27,286 bases of DNA, taken from positions 1-27,286 of the forward strand of contig JBFMGD010000038.1 of the NCBI GenBank assembly GCA_040751775.1. The letters run 5' to 3'. The notes under the pieces are model-generated. The model had not been told where the DNA came from and did no database searches. It was given only the letters and a program-made list of their open reading frames with translations. The translations under genes were made by a program, and so were the position numbers. Shown here one piece after another: positions 1 to 7,829 of the stretch (position 1 is the first letter of the stretch; every line of letters starts with the position of its first letter). The stretch comes from JBFMGD01 sp040751775 (GTDB lineage: Bacteria > Bacillota > Dethiobacteria > DTU022).

Positions 1-227
1 AGGCCGTGCTTGTGGCAGTGCTGCACGATCTGTGCCGCCTCCAGGCTGGAAAAGCCCATGCGCAGCAGCACGGAGCGTTCAATGGAAGGTGAAGTATGGC
101 TGCGGGCCAGGTCCAGCAGCGGTTCCACCACCGCGTCGGTGAGGCTCCAGAAGCGCTGTGCCAGCTGCGCGTCATCTAAATTTTGCAGGCCGGTTCGTCG
201 CCGGCCGTAATCGTCTTCCCGTTTCAT
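1..227 (-). CDS. oraS: D-ornithine 4,5-aminomutase, small subunit OraS (partial, N-terminal part)
   Basis: The reverse strand reads MKREDDYGRRRTGLQNLDDA and later PSIERSVLLRMGFSSLEA, which I recognise as the start of OraS, the small subunit of the B12- and PLP-dependent D-ornithine 4,5-aminomutase. The enzyme turns D-ornithine into 2,4-diaminopentanoate in the cytoplasm; the cofactor-binding large subunit OraE is expected just beyond the left edge. About 75 of the usual roughly 120 residues are present and the reading frame runs off the window. The ATG at 225-227 follows the ortB stop by three bases, and GGAGAG overlapping the ortB end serves as ribosome binding site, so it is co-transcribed with ortAB. 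The identification rests on the family-typical ERSVLLRMGFSS stretch and the gene order; no catalytic residues are expected in this subunit fragment. Confidence 0.9.
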   Translation of the reverse strand, partial: MKREDDYGRRRTGLQNLDDAQLAQRFWSLTDAVVEPLLDLARSHTSPSIERSVLLRMGFSSLEAAQIVQHCHKHG

Positions 228-230
228 TTT

Positions 231-1646
231 TTAGCTCTCCTCCCGGAAATAGCCTTCGACATATTGCTCCGTGCTGTTCAGTTCAGCGGCCAGGTATCTT
301 TTCTCCACCGGGCTGAGCGGCGCACCATTTTTATCCGCCCGGGCTTTTTTCAAGTAAGAACGCTTCAGCCCCTCGAGGGCCAGTTCTTGAACCGCGACCT
401 GGCCGGGGTGCTCCGGGATCACGATCGCTTCCCCCGGCTTATTCTCCACCGGGTTCCCGCGCCGGACCGCGACCCCCTGGGTGCGGGCGAAGCTCAGCTG
501 CGCGCTGGGGTGCTTGCCGGCCCCGGTATACTCCGTCTCCTGCACCACCAGGATTTCGTCGCGGTCAAGCTCCCGGGCTACGGCGAAAGCCGCCGCCAGG
601 GATGTGTTGCCTGCGGGACCCCTTTCCAACCCTTCCAGCTGCGCCAGCAGCTCCGTCATATAGAAGACCTCACCCTGGGTCACGGTGACATAACGGTCGA
701 GGTAACGCAAGGGGCGGGCGGCGTTGCGCGGCACATCGACCCGGTCGGGCCAGGTGGCGAAAGGCACGCCGAACCCGGTGTGCCCGGTGGTAAACGACTT
801 GCGGTTGAAATCGCGGTCGCTGGCCATGTGCAGGCCGCTCAAGTCGACGCTGGCGCCGATCACGGCCGTGTCAAGGCAGCCCGCCTTGAGCAGGCCGCGC
901 GCCGTGCCGGTAACGTTGCCTCCCCCGGCATGGGTAATCAGCACGGCGGCGGGGTCGCGCCCGGTCAGCCGGCGCGCCTGCTCCGCCGTTTCAAAGCCGA
1001 GCGTCTCGATGCCGGCAATCCCGAAAGGCGTGTAGAGCGAGGCGTTGAAGTAGCCGGTCTCCTCGAGCAAGACGAGGAAATGGTAGAACAGCTCCGGCCC
1101 CACGGAAAGCTGGACCACCTCGGCGCCGTACGCTTCACAAGCCCGCCCTTTTTCCATGATTTCGGGCTGGCTCAAGCCCCGGCTGTCGTAGAGCTCCTGG
1201 ACGATGATGCAGGCGAGGCCGCGCATGGCCGCCTGTGAAGCCACCGCCGCGCCGTAATTGCCGCTGGTGGCGGCGATCACGCCCGGGTAGCCCAGTTTCG
1301 CGGCCTGGTAGCAGGAGACGGAGGCGCGGCGCGCCTTGAAGCTGCCGCTGGGGTTGCAGGCTTCATCCTTGACGAAAATACGGGCCCCTTTACCCGGCGG
1401 CGCCGAGAGGCGGGCCAGCCGGGCCAGGTTGCGCAGCTCCAGCAGCGGCGTCTCCCCGACGCCGGTTTCCGCCTGGATTTGCCGCACCTCTTCCAGGGAA
1501 TAAGCGGCCTGCCCCATCATCGCCTCGTAATCAAAAGCGAGGCCGCCCAGTTCGAATTGCCCGTAATCCAGGCCGACCGCCTGTTTCATGATCTCGTTTT
1601 TCCGGGCCATCACGCCCCGGTAACTTAAATCCGGCTTATTGCTCAC
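231..1646 (-). CDS. ortB: 2-amino-4-oxopentanoate thiolase, beta subunit OrtB
   Basis: This 471-residue protein is a fold-type II PLP enzyme of the threonine-synthase type. The segment DEACNPSGSFKARRA carries the likely PLP lysine (K104), followed by ATSGNYGAAVA and a glycine-rich phosphate loop HAGGGNVTG near residue 240. With OrtA it cleaves 2-amino-4-oxopentanoate with CoA to acetyl-CoA and D-alanine, the last step of oxidative ornithine breakdown (established for the clostridial enzyme). The start is a GTG at 1644-1646 overlapping the ortA stop by four bases (GTGA), a sign of translational coupling; an AGGCGG stretch lies just upstream. Next downstream is oraS. Similarity to threonine synthase alone would be ambiguous, but adjacency to ortA, ord and oraS makes OrtB nearly certain. 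Confidence 0.93.
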   Translation of the reverse strand: MSNKPDLSYRGVMARKNEIMKQAVGLDYGQFELGGLAFDYEAMMGQAAYSLEEVRQIQAETGVGETPLLELRNLARLARLSAPPGKGARIFVKDEACNPSGSFKARRASVSCYQAAKLGYPGVIAATSGNYGAAVASQAAMRGLACIIVQELYDSRGLSQPEIMEKGRACEAYGAEVVQLSVGPELFYHFLVLLEETGYFNASLYTPFGIAGIETLGFETAEQARRLTGRDPAAVLITHAGGGNVTGTARGLLKAGCLDTAVIGASVDLSGLHMASDRDFNRKSFTTGHTGFGVPFATWPDRVDVPRNAARPLRYLDRYVTVTQGEVFYMTELLAQLEGLERGPAGNTSLAAAFAVARELDRDEILVVQETEYTGAGKHPSAQLSFARTQGVAVRRGNPVENKPGEAIVIPEHPGQVAVQELALEGLKRSYLKKARADKNGAPLSPVEKRYLAAELNSTEQYVEGYFREES

Positions 1647-1957
1647 CGCGGCGCCGCCTCCTTTTTCAGAAGCCGGCGCGCCTCGACGCCGATTTCCAGA
1701 AGCTCGGGTTGAGGCCGGCCGAAGTCGATCTCGTACAGCGGGTTCACCGCTATCAGTTCACCAAGCACGGTTCTTCCGGTGACCGTGCGGATCGTTACCG
1801 TATCTCCCGGCGCCGCCGAATCTTCCACCAGGAAACCCTTGACCTTCATGGTCAAAGGCACCGCCGCGGTCTCCGGCGGCAGCCCCGGGGCCCGCTCGCC
1901 CGGCTCCAGGATCACTTTAAAAATCTGGATCCAGTCGCCCTTGCTTGCTTGGGTCAT
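1643..1957 (-). CDS. ortA: 2-amino-4-oxopentanoate thiolase, alpha subunit OrtA
   Basis: A 104-residue protein beginning MTQASKGDWIQIFKVILEPG, with VPLTMKVKGFL and VNPLYEIDFGRPQPEL further on; this pattern fits OrtA, the small partner of the PLP-dependent OrtB. OrtA has no cofactor site of its own that I can see. I chose the ATG at 1955-1957 because GAGGGGG sits about ten bases upstream; the longer open frame to 1990 would translate the repeat-like sequence containing that ribosome binding site. Its stop overlaps the ortB GTG by four bases, so the two subunits are probably made together in equal amounts. A 163-base gap holding an inverted repeat separates it from ord. Confidence 0.9.
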   Translation of the reverse strand: MTQASKGDWIQIFKVILEPGERAPGLPPETAAVPLTMKVKGFLVEDSAAPGDTVTIRTVTGRTVLGELIAVNPLYEIDFGRPQPELLEIGVEARRLLKKEAAPR

Positions 1958-1966
1958 ATGCAAATT

Positions 1967-2105
1967 CCCCCTCACCCTAACCCTCTCCATACAAGATACA
2001 GGAAATAAGATGCCGGATACAAGAAAAACAGTTGCTTGCCAGGAGAACTATTTAAGATTTTTCTTGCTACTTGCCTCTCACGTCTTGCCTCTTGCACGAG
2101 AGGGG
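1967..2105. repeat. Imperfect long inverted repeat between ord and ortA
   Basis: Seen directly: the left arm starts with CCCTCTC (1981-1987) and goes on through ATACAAGATACAGG and GGATACAAGAAAAA. The right arm ends CTTGCCTCTTGCACGAGAGGGG (about 2084-2105), and its reverse complement aligns with the left arm at roughly two thirds of positions. The arms are flanked at 1967-1988 by a C-rich stretch of the CCCTCACCCTAACCCTC type, of which the ortA ribosome binding site is part. The arms consist mainly of ACAAGA-like units and their complements. It looks like a non-coding mobile or REP-like intergenic element inserted inside an operon. No open frame of substance lies in it. Confidence 0.55.
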
Positions 2106-2120
2106 ATTATTAAGTTGATC

Positions 2121-3143
2121 TTAGCGGCTGAGCCGGCTCCACGCGGCCGGTGCAGGCAGGTCGACCAGGGTTTTTAAGCCCGGCGCGCTTGCCAGGACCA
2201 CCGGGATCATATTCACGGCCATGGCCATGGTGCCGATGCCGCCGGGGATCTCCGGCTTGATCGCCAGGTTCACCGGCGGGGTGCCCTCGATGCGGATATA
2301 GTCGCCCGTATTCACCCCTTCGGCCTCGGGGCGCACCTGCTGCGGGTGCTTGAGGCTGATCGCCACCGCGCCGTTCCGGTAACCGTAAGCGCGGTGATAG
2401 CAGCCCGCCACCATGCCCGGCTCCACCTTTACGTAGGGGGTCTCGCGCCGGGTGGCGGAGATGATCGGTTCCTTCTCCTCGACGATGCGCTCCAGCTCCC
2501 ACCCCAGGGCGCGGGCGATAAGGCTGATCGACTGGGCAAACCCGATATGGCCGACGATCTTGCCTTCGGCCACCCCCCGGGCAAACTCTTCGGGAGTCGT
2601 GCCCACTCCCTGGGTAGCCATCACGGTATGCCCGAAGGGCGAGAGGTCGTTGATCCGTTCCGCTTCAATTTTATTGATGTTGAAACAAACCCCCGAAAGG
2701 GCGATGATCAGGGCGTCGAGGACAAAACCGGGGTTGATGCCGGTGCCGAGGACGGTGACCCCCTTTTCTTTCGCTTCCCTCTCCAGGTCATCGGCCAGGC
2801 GCCGCTCAGCGGCCCATGGTTCGGCCATCTCTTCGGCAATGGTAATTACGTTGCACCCCGCCCGCACTGCCTGCACGAGTTCCGGGTGCACTTCCTTGAC
2901 AAAAGAACTGGTGGCATGCAAAACCAGGTCTGCCCCGGCTTCCGCCAGGACCGCTGCCGCGTCGCCTGAAATCTTAACGCCGCTCGGTTTCAGGCCCACC
3001 GTCTCACCCAGGTCCCGCCCTATTTTGGACGGGTTGCGGCCGATGGCGCCCGTTACGCGCACCCCCGGCCGCTGCGCGAGCAGCTTATACATCCCCGAGC
3101 CCATGGCGCCGAGGCCCCACAACACTACATTTACTTCCCGCAA
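2121..3143 (-). CDS. ord: 2,4-diaminopentanoate dehydrogenase Ord
   Basis: This 340-residue oxidoreductase opens with a Rossmann nucleotide-binding motif, VVLWGLGAMGSGMYKLLA (residues about 6-23), and GAIGRNPSKIG as the second strand region; the fold is like dihydrodipicolinate reductase. Ord oxidatively deaminates 2,4-diaminopentanoate to 2-amino-4-oxopentanoate with NAD(P)+, releasing ammonia. The motif GTGINPGFVLDALI in the middle domain is typical of the family as I know it. The start is a TTG at 3141-3143 preceded by AAGGGGGAA at good spacing. It lies 65 bases after ald and before ortA, so the enzymes that make and use its product are adjacent. Other members of the fold (homoserine or diaminopimelate dehydrogenases) are possible by fold but not by context. 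Confidence 0.92.
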   Translation of the reverse strand: MREVNVVLWGLGAMGSGMYKLLAQRPGVRVTGAIGRNPSKIGRDLGETVGLKPSGVKISGDAAAVLAEAGADLVLHATSSFVKEVHPELVQAVRAGCNVITIAEEMAEPWAAERRLADDLEREAKEKGVTVLGTGINPGFVLDALIIALSGVCFNINKIEAERINDLSPFGHTVMATQGVGTTPEEFARGVAEGKIVGHIGFAQSISLIARALGWELERIVEEKEPIISATRRETPYVKVEPGMVAGCYHRAYGYRNGAVAISLKHPQQVRPEAEGVNTGDYIRIEGTPPVNLAIKPEIPGGIGTMAMAVNMIPVVLASAPGLKTLVDLPAPAAWSRLSR

Positions 3144-3208
3144 TATTATTCCCCCTTATGCAATATCGCCGCCCGATTGGCTGCACGTTGCAGATTTAAG
3201 TATTTCGT

Positions 3209-4324
3209 TTACAGGAATTGAGACAAGGGCACACTTTTCAAGCCCTGGGCCGCCGCCACTTCGTCGCAGGTGAGCGCGCCTTCGAGCACGTTGACCCCTT
3301 TCGCCAGCGAGGGGTTCTCCGTAACCGCTTTTTGCCAGCCCTTGTTCGCCAGTTCCAGGGCATAGGGCAGCGTGGCGTTGGTCAGGGCCAGGGTCGAGGT
3401 GCGGGGCACGGCAGCCGGAATGTTCGGCACGCAGTAATGCACCACGTCGTGCCGCAAGTAGACCGGCTCGTTGTGGGTGGTAATCCGGTCGATCGTCTCC
3501 ACGCAGCCGCCCTGGTCGATGGCGACATCAACGATCACCGAGCCGGCCGACATATGCTTGACCATCTCTTCGCTGACCAACGTGGGCGCCTTGGCGCCGG
3601 GAATGAGCACCGCGCCGATGACCAGGTCAGCCTCGGCGACAATGCTGGCCAGGTGATAACTGTTGCAATACAAGGTCCTGATCCGGTCGCCGAAGATATC
3701 GTCCAGGTAGCGCAGCCGTTCGAGGCTGATGTCCAAAACGGTCACATCGGCCCCCATGCCGACGGCAATTTTAAGCGCGCTGGTACCCACGGTGCCGCCG
3801 CCGATCACGGCCACGTGGCCCTTGGGCACACCGGGCACCCCTCCTAAAAGGACCCCCTTGCCGCCGTAGTTTTTCCCCAGGCAATGAGCGCCGATCTGCA
3901 CCGAAAGCTTCCCGGCAATCTCGCTCATCGGCTTTAGCAGGGGCAGAGACCCGTCTGCCGCCTGGATGGTTTCATACGCTATGCCGACAACTTTCCTTTC
4001 CAGCAGCGCACCGGTTTGCGCCGGGTCCGGCGCCAGGTGCAGGTAACAGAATATAATTTGACCCTGGCGCAGCAAAGCATACTCGGGCGGGAGCGGTTCT
4101 TTTACCTTGATGATCATTTCGGCTTCGGCGAATACCCCGGCGGCATCGGGACTAATCCGCGCGCCGACAGCCCGGTAATCTTGATCCGCAAAGCCGCTCC
4201 CTTCTCCGGCACCCTTTTCGATAACCACCGTGTGACCGGCCTTAACCAGGGCAAAAACACCGGCCGGGGTAACGGCAACCCGGTTCTCTGAAGCTTTGAT
4301 TTCCTTGGGAACGCCAACGATCAT
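3209..4324 (-). CDS. ald: Alanine dehydrogenase
   Basis: The 371-residue product has the family length and starts MIVGVPKEIKASENRVAVTP. Residues K75 (in KVKEP) and H96 (in YLHLAPD) match the pyruvate-binding lysine and catalytic histidine known in the family. The NAD-binding segment VIGGGTVGTSALKIAVGMGADVTVLD follows at about 172-197. It interconverts L-alanine and pyruvate plus ammonia, reducing NAD+. The ATG at 4322-4324 has AAAGGAGTG at ideal spacing, whereas the longer frame to 4357 has none. It is the first gene of the ord-ort-ora gene row. In that setting it probably works in the catabolic direction on alanine released by OrtAB, after racemisation. That link is inference; the enzyme assignment is firm. 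Confidence 0.96.
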   Translation of the reverse strand: MIVGVPKEIKASENRVAVTPAGVFALVKAGHTVVIEKGAGEGSGFADQDYRAVGARISPDAAGVFAEAEMIIKVKEPLPPEYALLRQGQIIFCYLHLAPDPAQTGALLERKVVGIAYETIQAADGSLPLLKPMSEIAGKLSVQIGAHCLGKNYGGKGVLLGGVPGVPKGHVAVIGGGTVGTSALKIAVGMGADVTVLDISLERLRYLDDIFGDRIRTLYCNSYHLASIVAEADLVIGAVLIPGAKAPTLVSEEMVKHMSAGSVIVDVAIDQGGCVETIDRITTHNEPVYLRHDVVHYCVPNIPAAVPRTSTLALTNATLPYALELANKGWQKAVTENPSLAKGVNVLEGALTCDEVAAAQGLKSVPLSQFL

Positions 4325-4627
4325 TTTGTTCACTCCTTTGTTTAAAGCTCTTACCATATTATTAAATCCTGATTATAAATTCTCTCGCTGGCGATAAATT
4401 CCTGCCTGATATTTAAATCTAATTTAATTTTTTTTATTGACTTTAGTAAATTAAAAGCCAGCATTCATGCGTTGTACAGCCTATTTGTAGGGACAAATAA
4501 ATTAAATTTAGTTTTAAAACGGCTTTCAAGCACAACCTGGGGCTTGATTTTTGACGGGAATATGTTTTAATTGGAAATAGTATTTCTTTACGCAATTCGA
4601 GTCTTGAGAAAGGATGGCACAGAAGCG
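4325..4627. promoter_or_regulatory. AT-rich divergent control region between ald and the XRE-cupin gene
   Basis: This 303-base gap is strikingly AT-rich compared with the GC-rich genes on both sides (for example the run of T at about 4428-4435). It must contain the promoters of the leftward ald-ord-ort operon and the rightward regulator. TATAAT-like sequences exist toward ald (ATTATA at about 4371-4376), and TTGATT/TTGACG occurs at about 4543-4558 toward the regulator. I could not pair any of these convincingly with a second hexamer, so no exact promoter is claimed. It holds one short perfect inverted repeat (4482-4499). I saw no riboswitch, no CodY box of the AATTTTCWGAAAATT type and no small open frame worth calling. 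Confidence 0.6.
4482..4499. promoter_or_regulatory. Perfect inverted repeat, candidate operator
   Basis: The sequence TATTTGT-AGGG-ACAAATA is a perfect 7-base inverted repeat with a four-base centre. It lies in the middle of the AT-rich gap between ald and the XRE-cupin regulator, about 160 bases before ald and 130 before the regulator start. Position and symmetry suit a dimeric helix-turn-helix protein, most simply the adjacent regulator itself. It could also form a small hairpin, but there is no T-run after it on either side, so a terminator is unlikely. Confidence 0.4.
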
Positions 4628-5173
4628 ATGAGCCTGGGAGAAAGAATCAGGAGTTACCGGCTGGAGAGAAAAAGAACGATCACTTCTTTGGCGCAAGAGG
4701 TCGGTGTCACCACCAGCCAGATCAGCCAGATCGAGAGAGATCTCTCGTCCCCCTCGGTGAGCACCTTGAAAAAGATTGCCCTGGCGCTGAACGTTAAAGT
4801 CTCCAACTTTTTCGATTCGGAGAGTGACGGCACGGACATTGTCGTGATCCGCAAGGGAGAAAGAAAAAAGCTGTCGCTGCCCCAATCCCACGTGATCTAT
4901 GAACTGCTTTCCCCAAATCTACAGAAAGACCTGCAGATGTTCGTGGTAGACCTGGATGTGGAAGGGATAACATCCGACCTGTCGATGGGGCACGGCGGTG
5001 AAGAGTGCAATCTGATTATCGGCGGCACCGTGGAAGCGATTCTCGGCGCGGAAAAATATATCCTCAACGACGGCGACAGCATCACTTATCCGGGCAGTAT
5101 TCCGCACCGTTTTCGCAATATCGGCGATACCCCGGTCATGATCATCTCCGCTATCTCCCCGGCCGAATTTTAA
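4628..5173 (+). CDS. XRE-family transcriptional regulator with C-terminal cupin domain
   Basis: A 181-residue protein with a helix-turn-helix of the Cro/CI type at residues about 5-62 (LGERIRSYRLERKRTITSLA, then VTTSQISQIERDLSSPSVST). A cupin_2 ligand-binding domain follows at about 105-178, with GHGGEECNLIIGGTVEAILG and GDSITYPGSIPHRFRNIGD. This layout is that of PuuR-like regulators of amine and amino-acid metabolism. It is divergent from ald and the ornithine genes, so its natural target is the shared control region. The start is not certain: I took the ATG at 4628, with AAAGG about 14 bases upstream, since the HTH begins there; in-frame TTG codons upstream (including 4571) would lengthen it. 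The ligand is unknown; ornithine, D-alanine or a diamine would fit the context. Confidence 0.85.
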   Translation: MSLGERIRSYRLERKRTITSLAQEVGVTTSQISQIERDLSSPSVSTLKKIALALNVKVSNFFDSESDGTDIVVIRKGERKKLSLPQSHVIYELLSPNLQKDLQMFVVDLDVEGITSDLSMGHGGEECNLIIGGTVEAILGAEKYILNDGDSITYPGSIPHRFRNIGDTPVMIISAISPAEF

Positions 5174-5287
5174 AGTAACCCCAATCGGCAGAGCATAAGC
5201 CAATATAACAGAAAAAACCTCTTTTCAAAGGGATTTCCACCTGTCATGTCGAAAGATGGAAGCATCCGCTTAGCTTTAGCATGAGGA

Positions 5288-7750
5288 GTGGCCGGGATCA
5301 GTATACGCAAAAAGTATCTGCTCATTGTCGGAATAATTTTAATCGTACTGCTGGCAGCATTGTTAATCCTGTTAAACCATGTCCTCTACCAGGTCTCGCA
5401 CCGGCAGGATGAAATTCACGCGGCCGAAGACCTGGTCAGGCTGCAAAACGCGCTGGAACTCGAACTGAATACATTGGCCAAGTATGCCTACGACTGGTCG
5501 GCGTGGGATGATACCTATAATTTTATTGATGACCTTAACGAAACCTATATTCAGAACAACCTGACTGATTGGGTGTTTGAAAACCTGGGCCTTAACTTTT
5601 TGCTGTTTTTTGATCATGATGGAGAATTTGTGCATGGCAAATTTTATGATCTTGAACAGCAGGAAGAGCGTGCCATCCCTCCGGAGCTATTATTGCATTT
5701 TCACCACGACTGCCCGCTTTTACAATACGCTGATAACAATGAGAGTGCCACGGGAATAATTCAGTTCTCCGATAAAAGCAACAGTCCTACCCTGGTCGCA
5801 GCCGGACCGATTCTGACCAGCGATCAAGAGGGACCCTGGAGAGGCACCCTGGTTATGGGCAAGTACCTGGACAAGCAGGCAATCACGGAACAGACTCTTA
5901 CTACATTTAACATTTACCCCTACCCGGAAAACAGCATGATCAATGGTGATTTGCTAAAAGAAACGACCCTGGTTCAAATCATAGACAGGGAAAATATAGC
6001 CGGATTCACCCCTTTGTACGACATTAACAACGAACCTGTTTTTTTGTTGGAGGTTATCATTCCGCGCACTTTTTATCAAACCAGTTTATCAACTATGACC
6101 CGCTATTCCCTGGTCACCATTGGGCTATGGCTGATCTTTGCGGTCATACTATTCTTTGTCATGGAAAAAACCATTCTGGCCAGGTTAACCAGGCATTGCC
6201 GTGAAGTACGGCAAATCGGGCAGAGCGAGGATTTCAGCCAACGTTTGACCGCAGATCTGAAAAAAGACGAGCTGAGCATCCTGGCCGATGAAACCAACCG
6301 GATGCTGGAACAGCTACGGCAGTCGCAGGCAGCCCTGCAAAACAGTGAAGCGAGGCTGAGCAGCATCTTCATGGCGGCGCCGATCGGGATCGGCCTGGTT
6401 GAAAAGAGGATCATCCGCATGGTTAACCAGCATATCTGCGACCTGCTCGGGTATCAACAAGATGAGCTGATCGGAAAAAATTCTCGTTTCCTGTATTCCA
6501 CCGAGAAAGACTATCTCTATGTCGGTACCGTTAAATACCGGCAGATGCAAAAAAAAGGGGTCGGCACGGTCGAAACCCGCTGGCGGCATAAGGATGGCAC
6601 TATTATTGACATATTATTGAGTTCGACCACCTTTGACCGGGCCAAACCGGATCAAAAAGAGATTGTTCTCTTTACCGCCCTCGATATAACCGACCGCAAA
6701 GGCATGGAAAAAAAGCTGAAGCACATCAGCCTGCATGACCACCTGACGAACCTCTATAACCGTGCTTATTTTGAAGAAGAACTAAAGCGGCTTGAGCGAA
6801 GCCGCGGCGAGTACCCCGTGACCATCATCAGCGCAGATCTGGACGGTCTGAAACTGGCCAACGACACCATGGGTCACAAGAAGGGTGATGAACTGCTGTG
6901 CCAATGCGCTCAAGTCTTACGAAATGCATTCCGGCAGGCCGAAGTCTTAGCCAGGGTAGGCGGAGACGAATTTGCCTTAATCTTGCCCCGCACCGACGCC
7001 GCCGTGGCGAAAGAGATTGTCTATCGCATTCAAAAAGCGATTGACCAATATAATCAGGATCATCCCCGGCTCTTAATGAGCCTTTCCCTGGGTACCGCCA
7101 CCGCCGCGATTGAAGGAAGCAGCCTTGAAGAACTATATCGGGAAGCGGACAACGCCATGTACCTGGAAAAGTTATCCCGCAACAACGCGGCGCGCAACCG
7201 CATTGTCAGCGCCCTGCAGGCAACCCTGACGGAACGGGACTATATCGCGGAAGGACACGTGAGCCGCCTGCAAGAAATGTGTTTAAAACTGGGACAGGCC
7301 GTAAAATTGAACCACCGCCAGCTGACCGATTTAAACTTGCTGACCCAGGTGCACGACCTCGGAAAAGTTGGCATTCCAGACCAGATTCTCTTCAAACCGG
7401 GTTCTCTCACTGAAGAAGAATGGGCAGTAATGCGGCAGCACTCCGAAAAAGGGAGCCGTATCGCCGGGTCATCGCCGGACCTCGCGGGGGTGGCTAATCT
7501 AATCCTGCGCCACCACGAAAAGTGGGACGGCTCCGGTTACCCCCTCGGCATAGCGGGAGAGGAAATACCGATCGAATGCCGCATTTTGGCGATCGCCGAC
7601 GCCTTTGACGCCATGACCAATCCCCGGCCGTACAACCGTCCCATCACCAGGGAAGAAGCCTTGCGTGAGGTGGAGAGGTGCGCCGGCACCCAATTCGACC
7701 CGGCCCTGGTCGAACGTTTTCTCGAACTGTTCAGGAATCCTGTCAACTGA
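5288..7750 (+). CDS. Membrane sensor with CHASE4, HAMP, PAS, GGDEF and HD-GYP domains
   Basis: The 820-residue protein has a membrane helix at about 10-32 and an extracytoplasmic CHASE4-like sensor domain around 45-210 (YDWSAWDDTYNFIDDLNETY). A second helix lies at about 276-297, then HAMP, and PAS at about 350-475. A GGDEF domain carries an intact GGDEF at 558-562. The C-terminal HD-GYP domain has HDLGK at 689-693 and HHEKWDGSGYP near 742-752. GGDEF domains make cyclic di-GMP and HD-GYP domains degrade it; both active motifs are intact, so the protein could do either. The inhibitory site reads RQAE instead of RxxD. The start is problematic: the first possible codon is GTG at 5288, but the only AGGAG directly abuts it. 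It seems to be transcribed alone; no partner gene is seen. Confidence 0.9.
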   Translation: MAGISIRKKYLLIVGIILIVLLAALLILLNHVLYQVSHRQDEIHAAEDLVRLQNALELELNTLAKYAYDWSAWDDTYNFIDDLNETYIQNNLTDWVFENLGLNFLLFFDHDGEFVHGKFYDLEQQEERAIPPELLLHFHHDCPLLQYADNNESATGIIQFSDKSNSPTLVAAGPILTSDQEGPWRGTLVMGKYLDKQAITEQTLTTFNIYPYPENSMINGDLLKETTLVQIIDRENIAGFTPLYDINNEPVFLLEVIIPRTFYQTSLSTMTRYSLVTIGLWLIFAVILFFVMEKTILARLTRHCREVRQIGQSEDFSQRLTADLKKDELSILADETNRMLEQLRQSQAALQNSEARLSSIFMAAPIGIGLVEKRIIRMVNQHICDLLGYQQDELIGKNSRFLYSTEKDYLYVGTVKYRQMQKKGVGTVETRWRHKDGTIIDILLSSTTFDRAKPDQKEIVLFTALDITDRKGMEKKLKHISLHDHLTNLYNRAYFEEELKRLERSRGEYPVTIISADLDGLKLANDTMGHKKGDELLCQCAQVLRNAFRQAEVLARVGGDEFALILPRTDAAVAKEIVYRIQKAIDQYNQDHPRLLMSLSLGTATAAIEGSSLEELYREADNAMYLEKLSRNNAARNRIVSALQATLTERDYIAEGHVSRLQEMCLKLGQAVKLNHRQLTDLNLLTQVHDLGKVGIPDQILFKPGSLTEEEWAVMRQHSEKGSRIAGSSPDLAGVANLILRHHEKWDGSGYPLGIAGEEIPIECRILAIADAFDAMTNPRPYNRPITREEALREVERCAGTQFDPALVERFLELFRNPVN

Positions 7751-7829
7751 ATACGATCCTAAAATTTTATGCCGCTGTTTTTCCTATGAAAACATCGCCA
7801 TGCGCCGAATATTTCATCCGAAAAAATCA

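Noticed and set aside
183..1238. Long plus-strand open frame (351 codons) opposite ortB
   Set aside because: It is a shadow of ortB in a GC-rich region: no family resemblance, no ribosome binding site, and the minus-strand gene is certain.
4600..4635. Sigma-54-like TGGCAC near the regulator start
   Set aside because: The second element TTGCW is absent at the required distance, and the motif overlaps the ribosome binding region.
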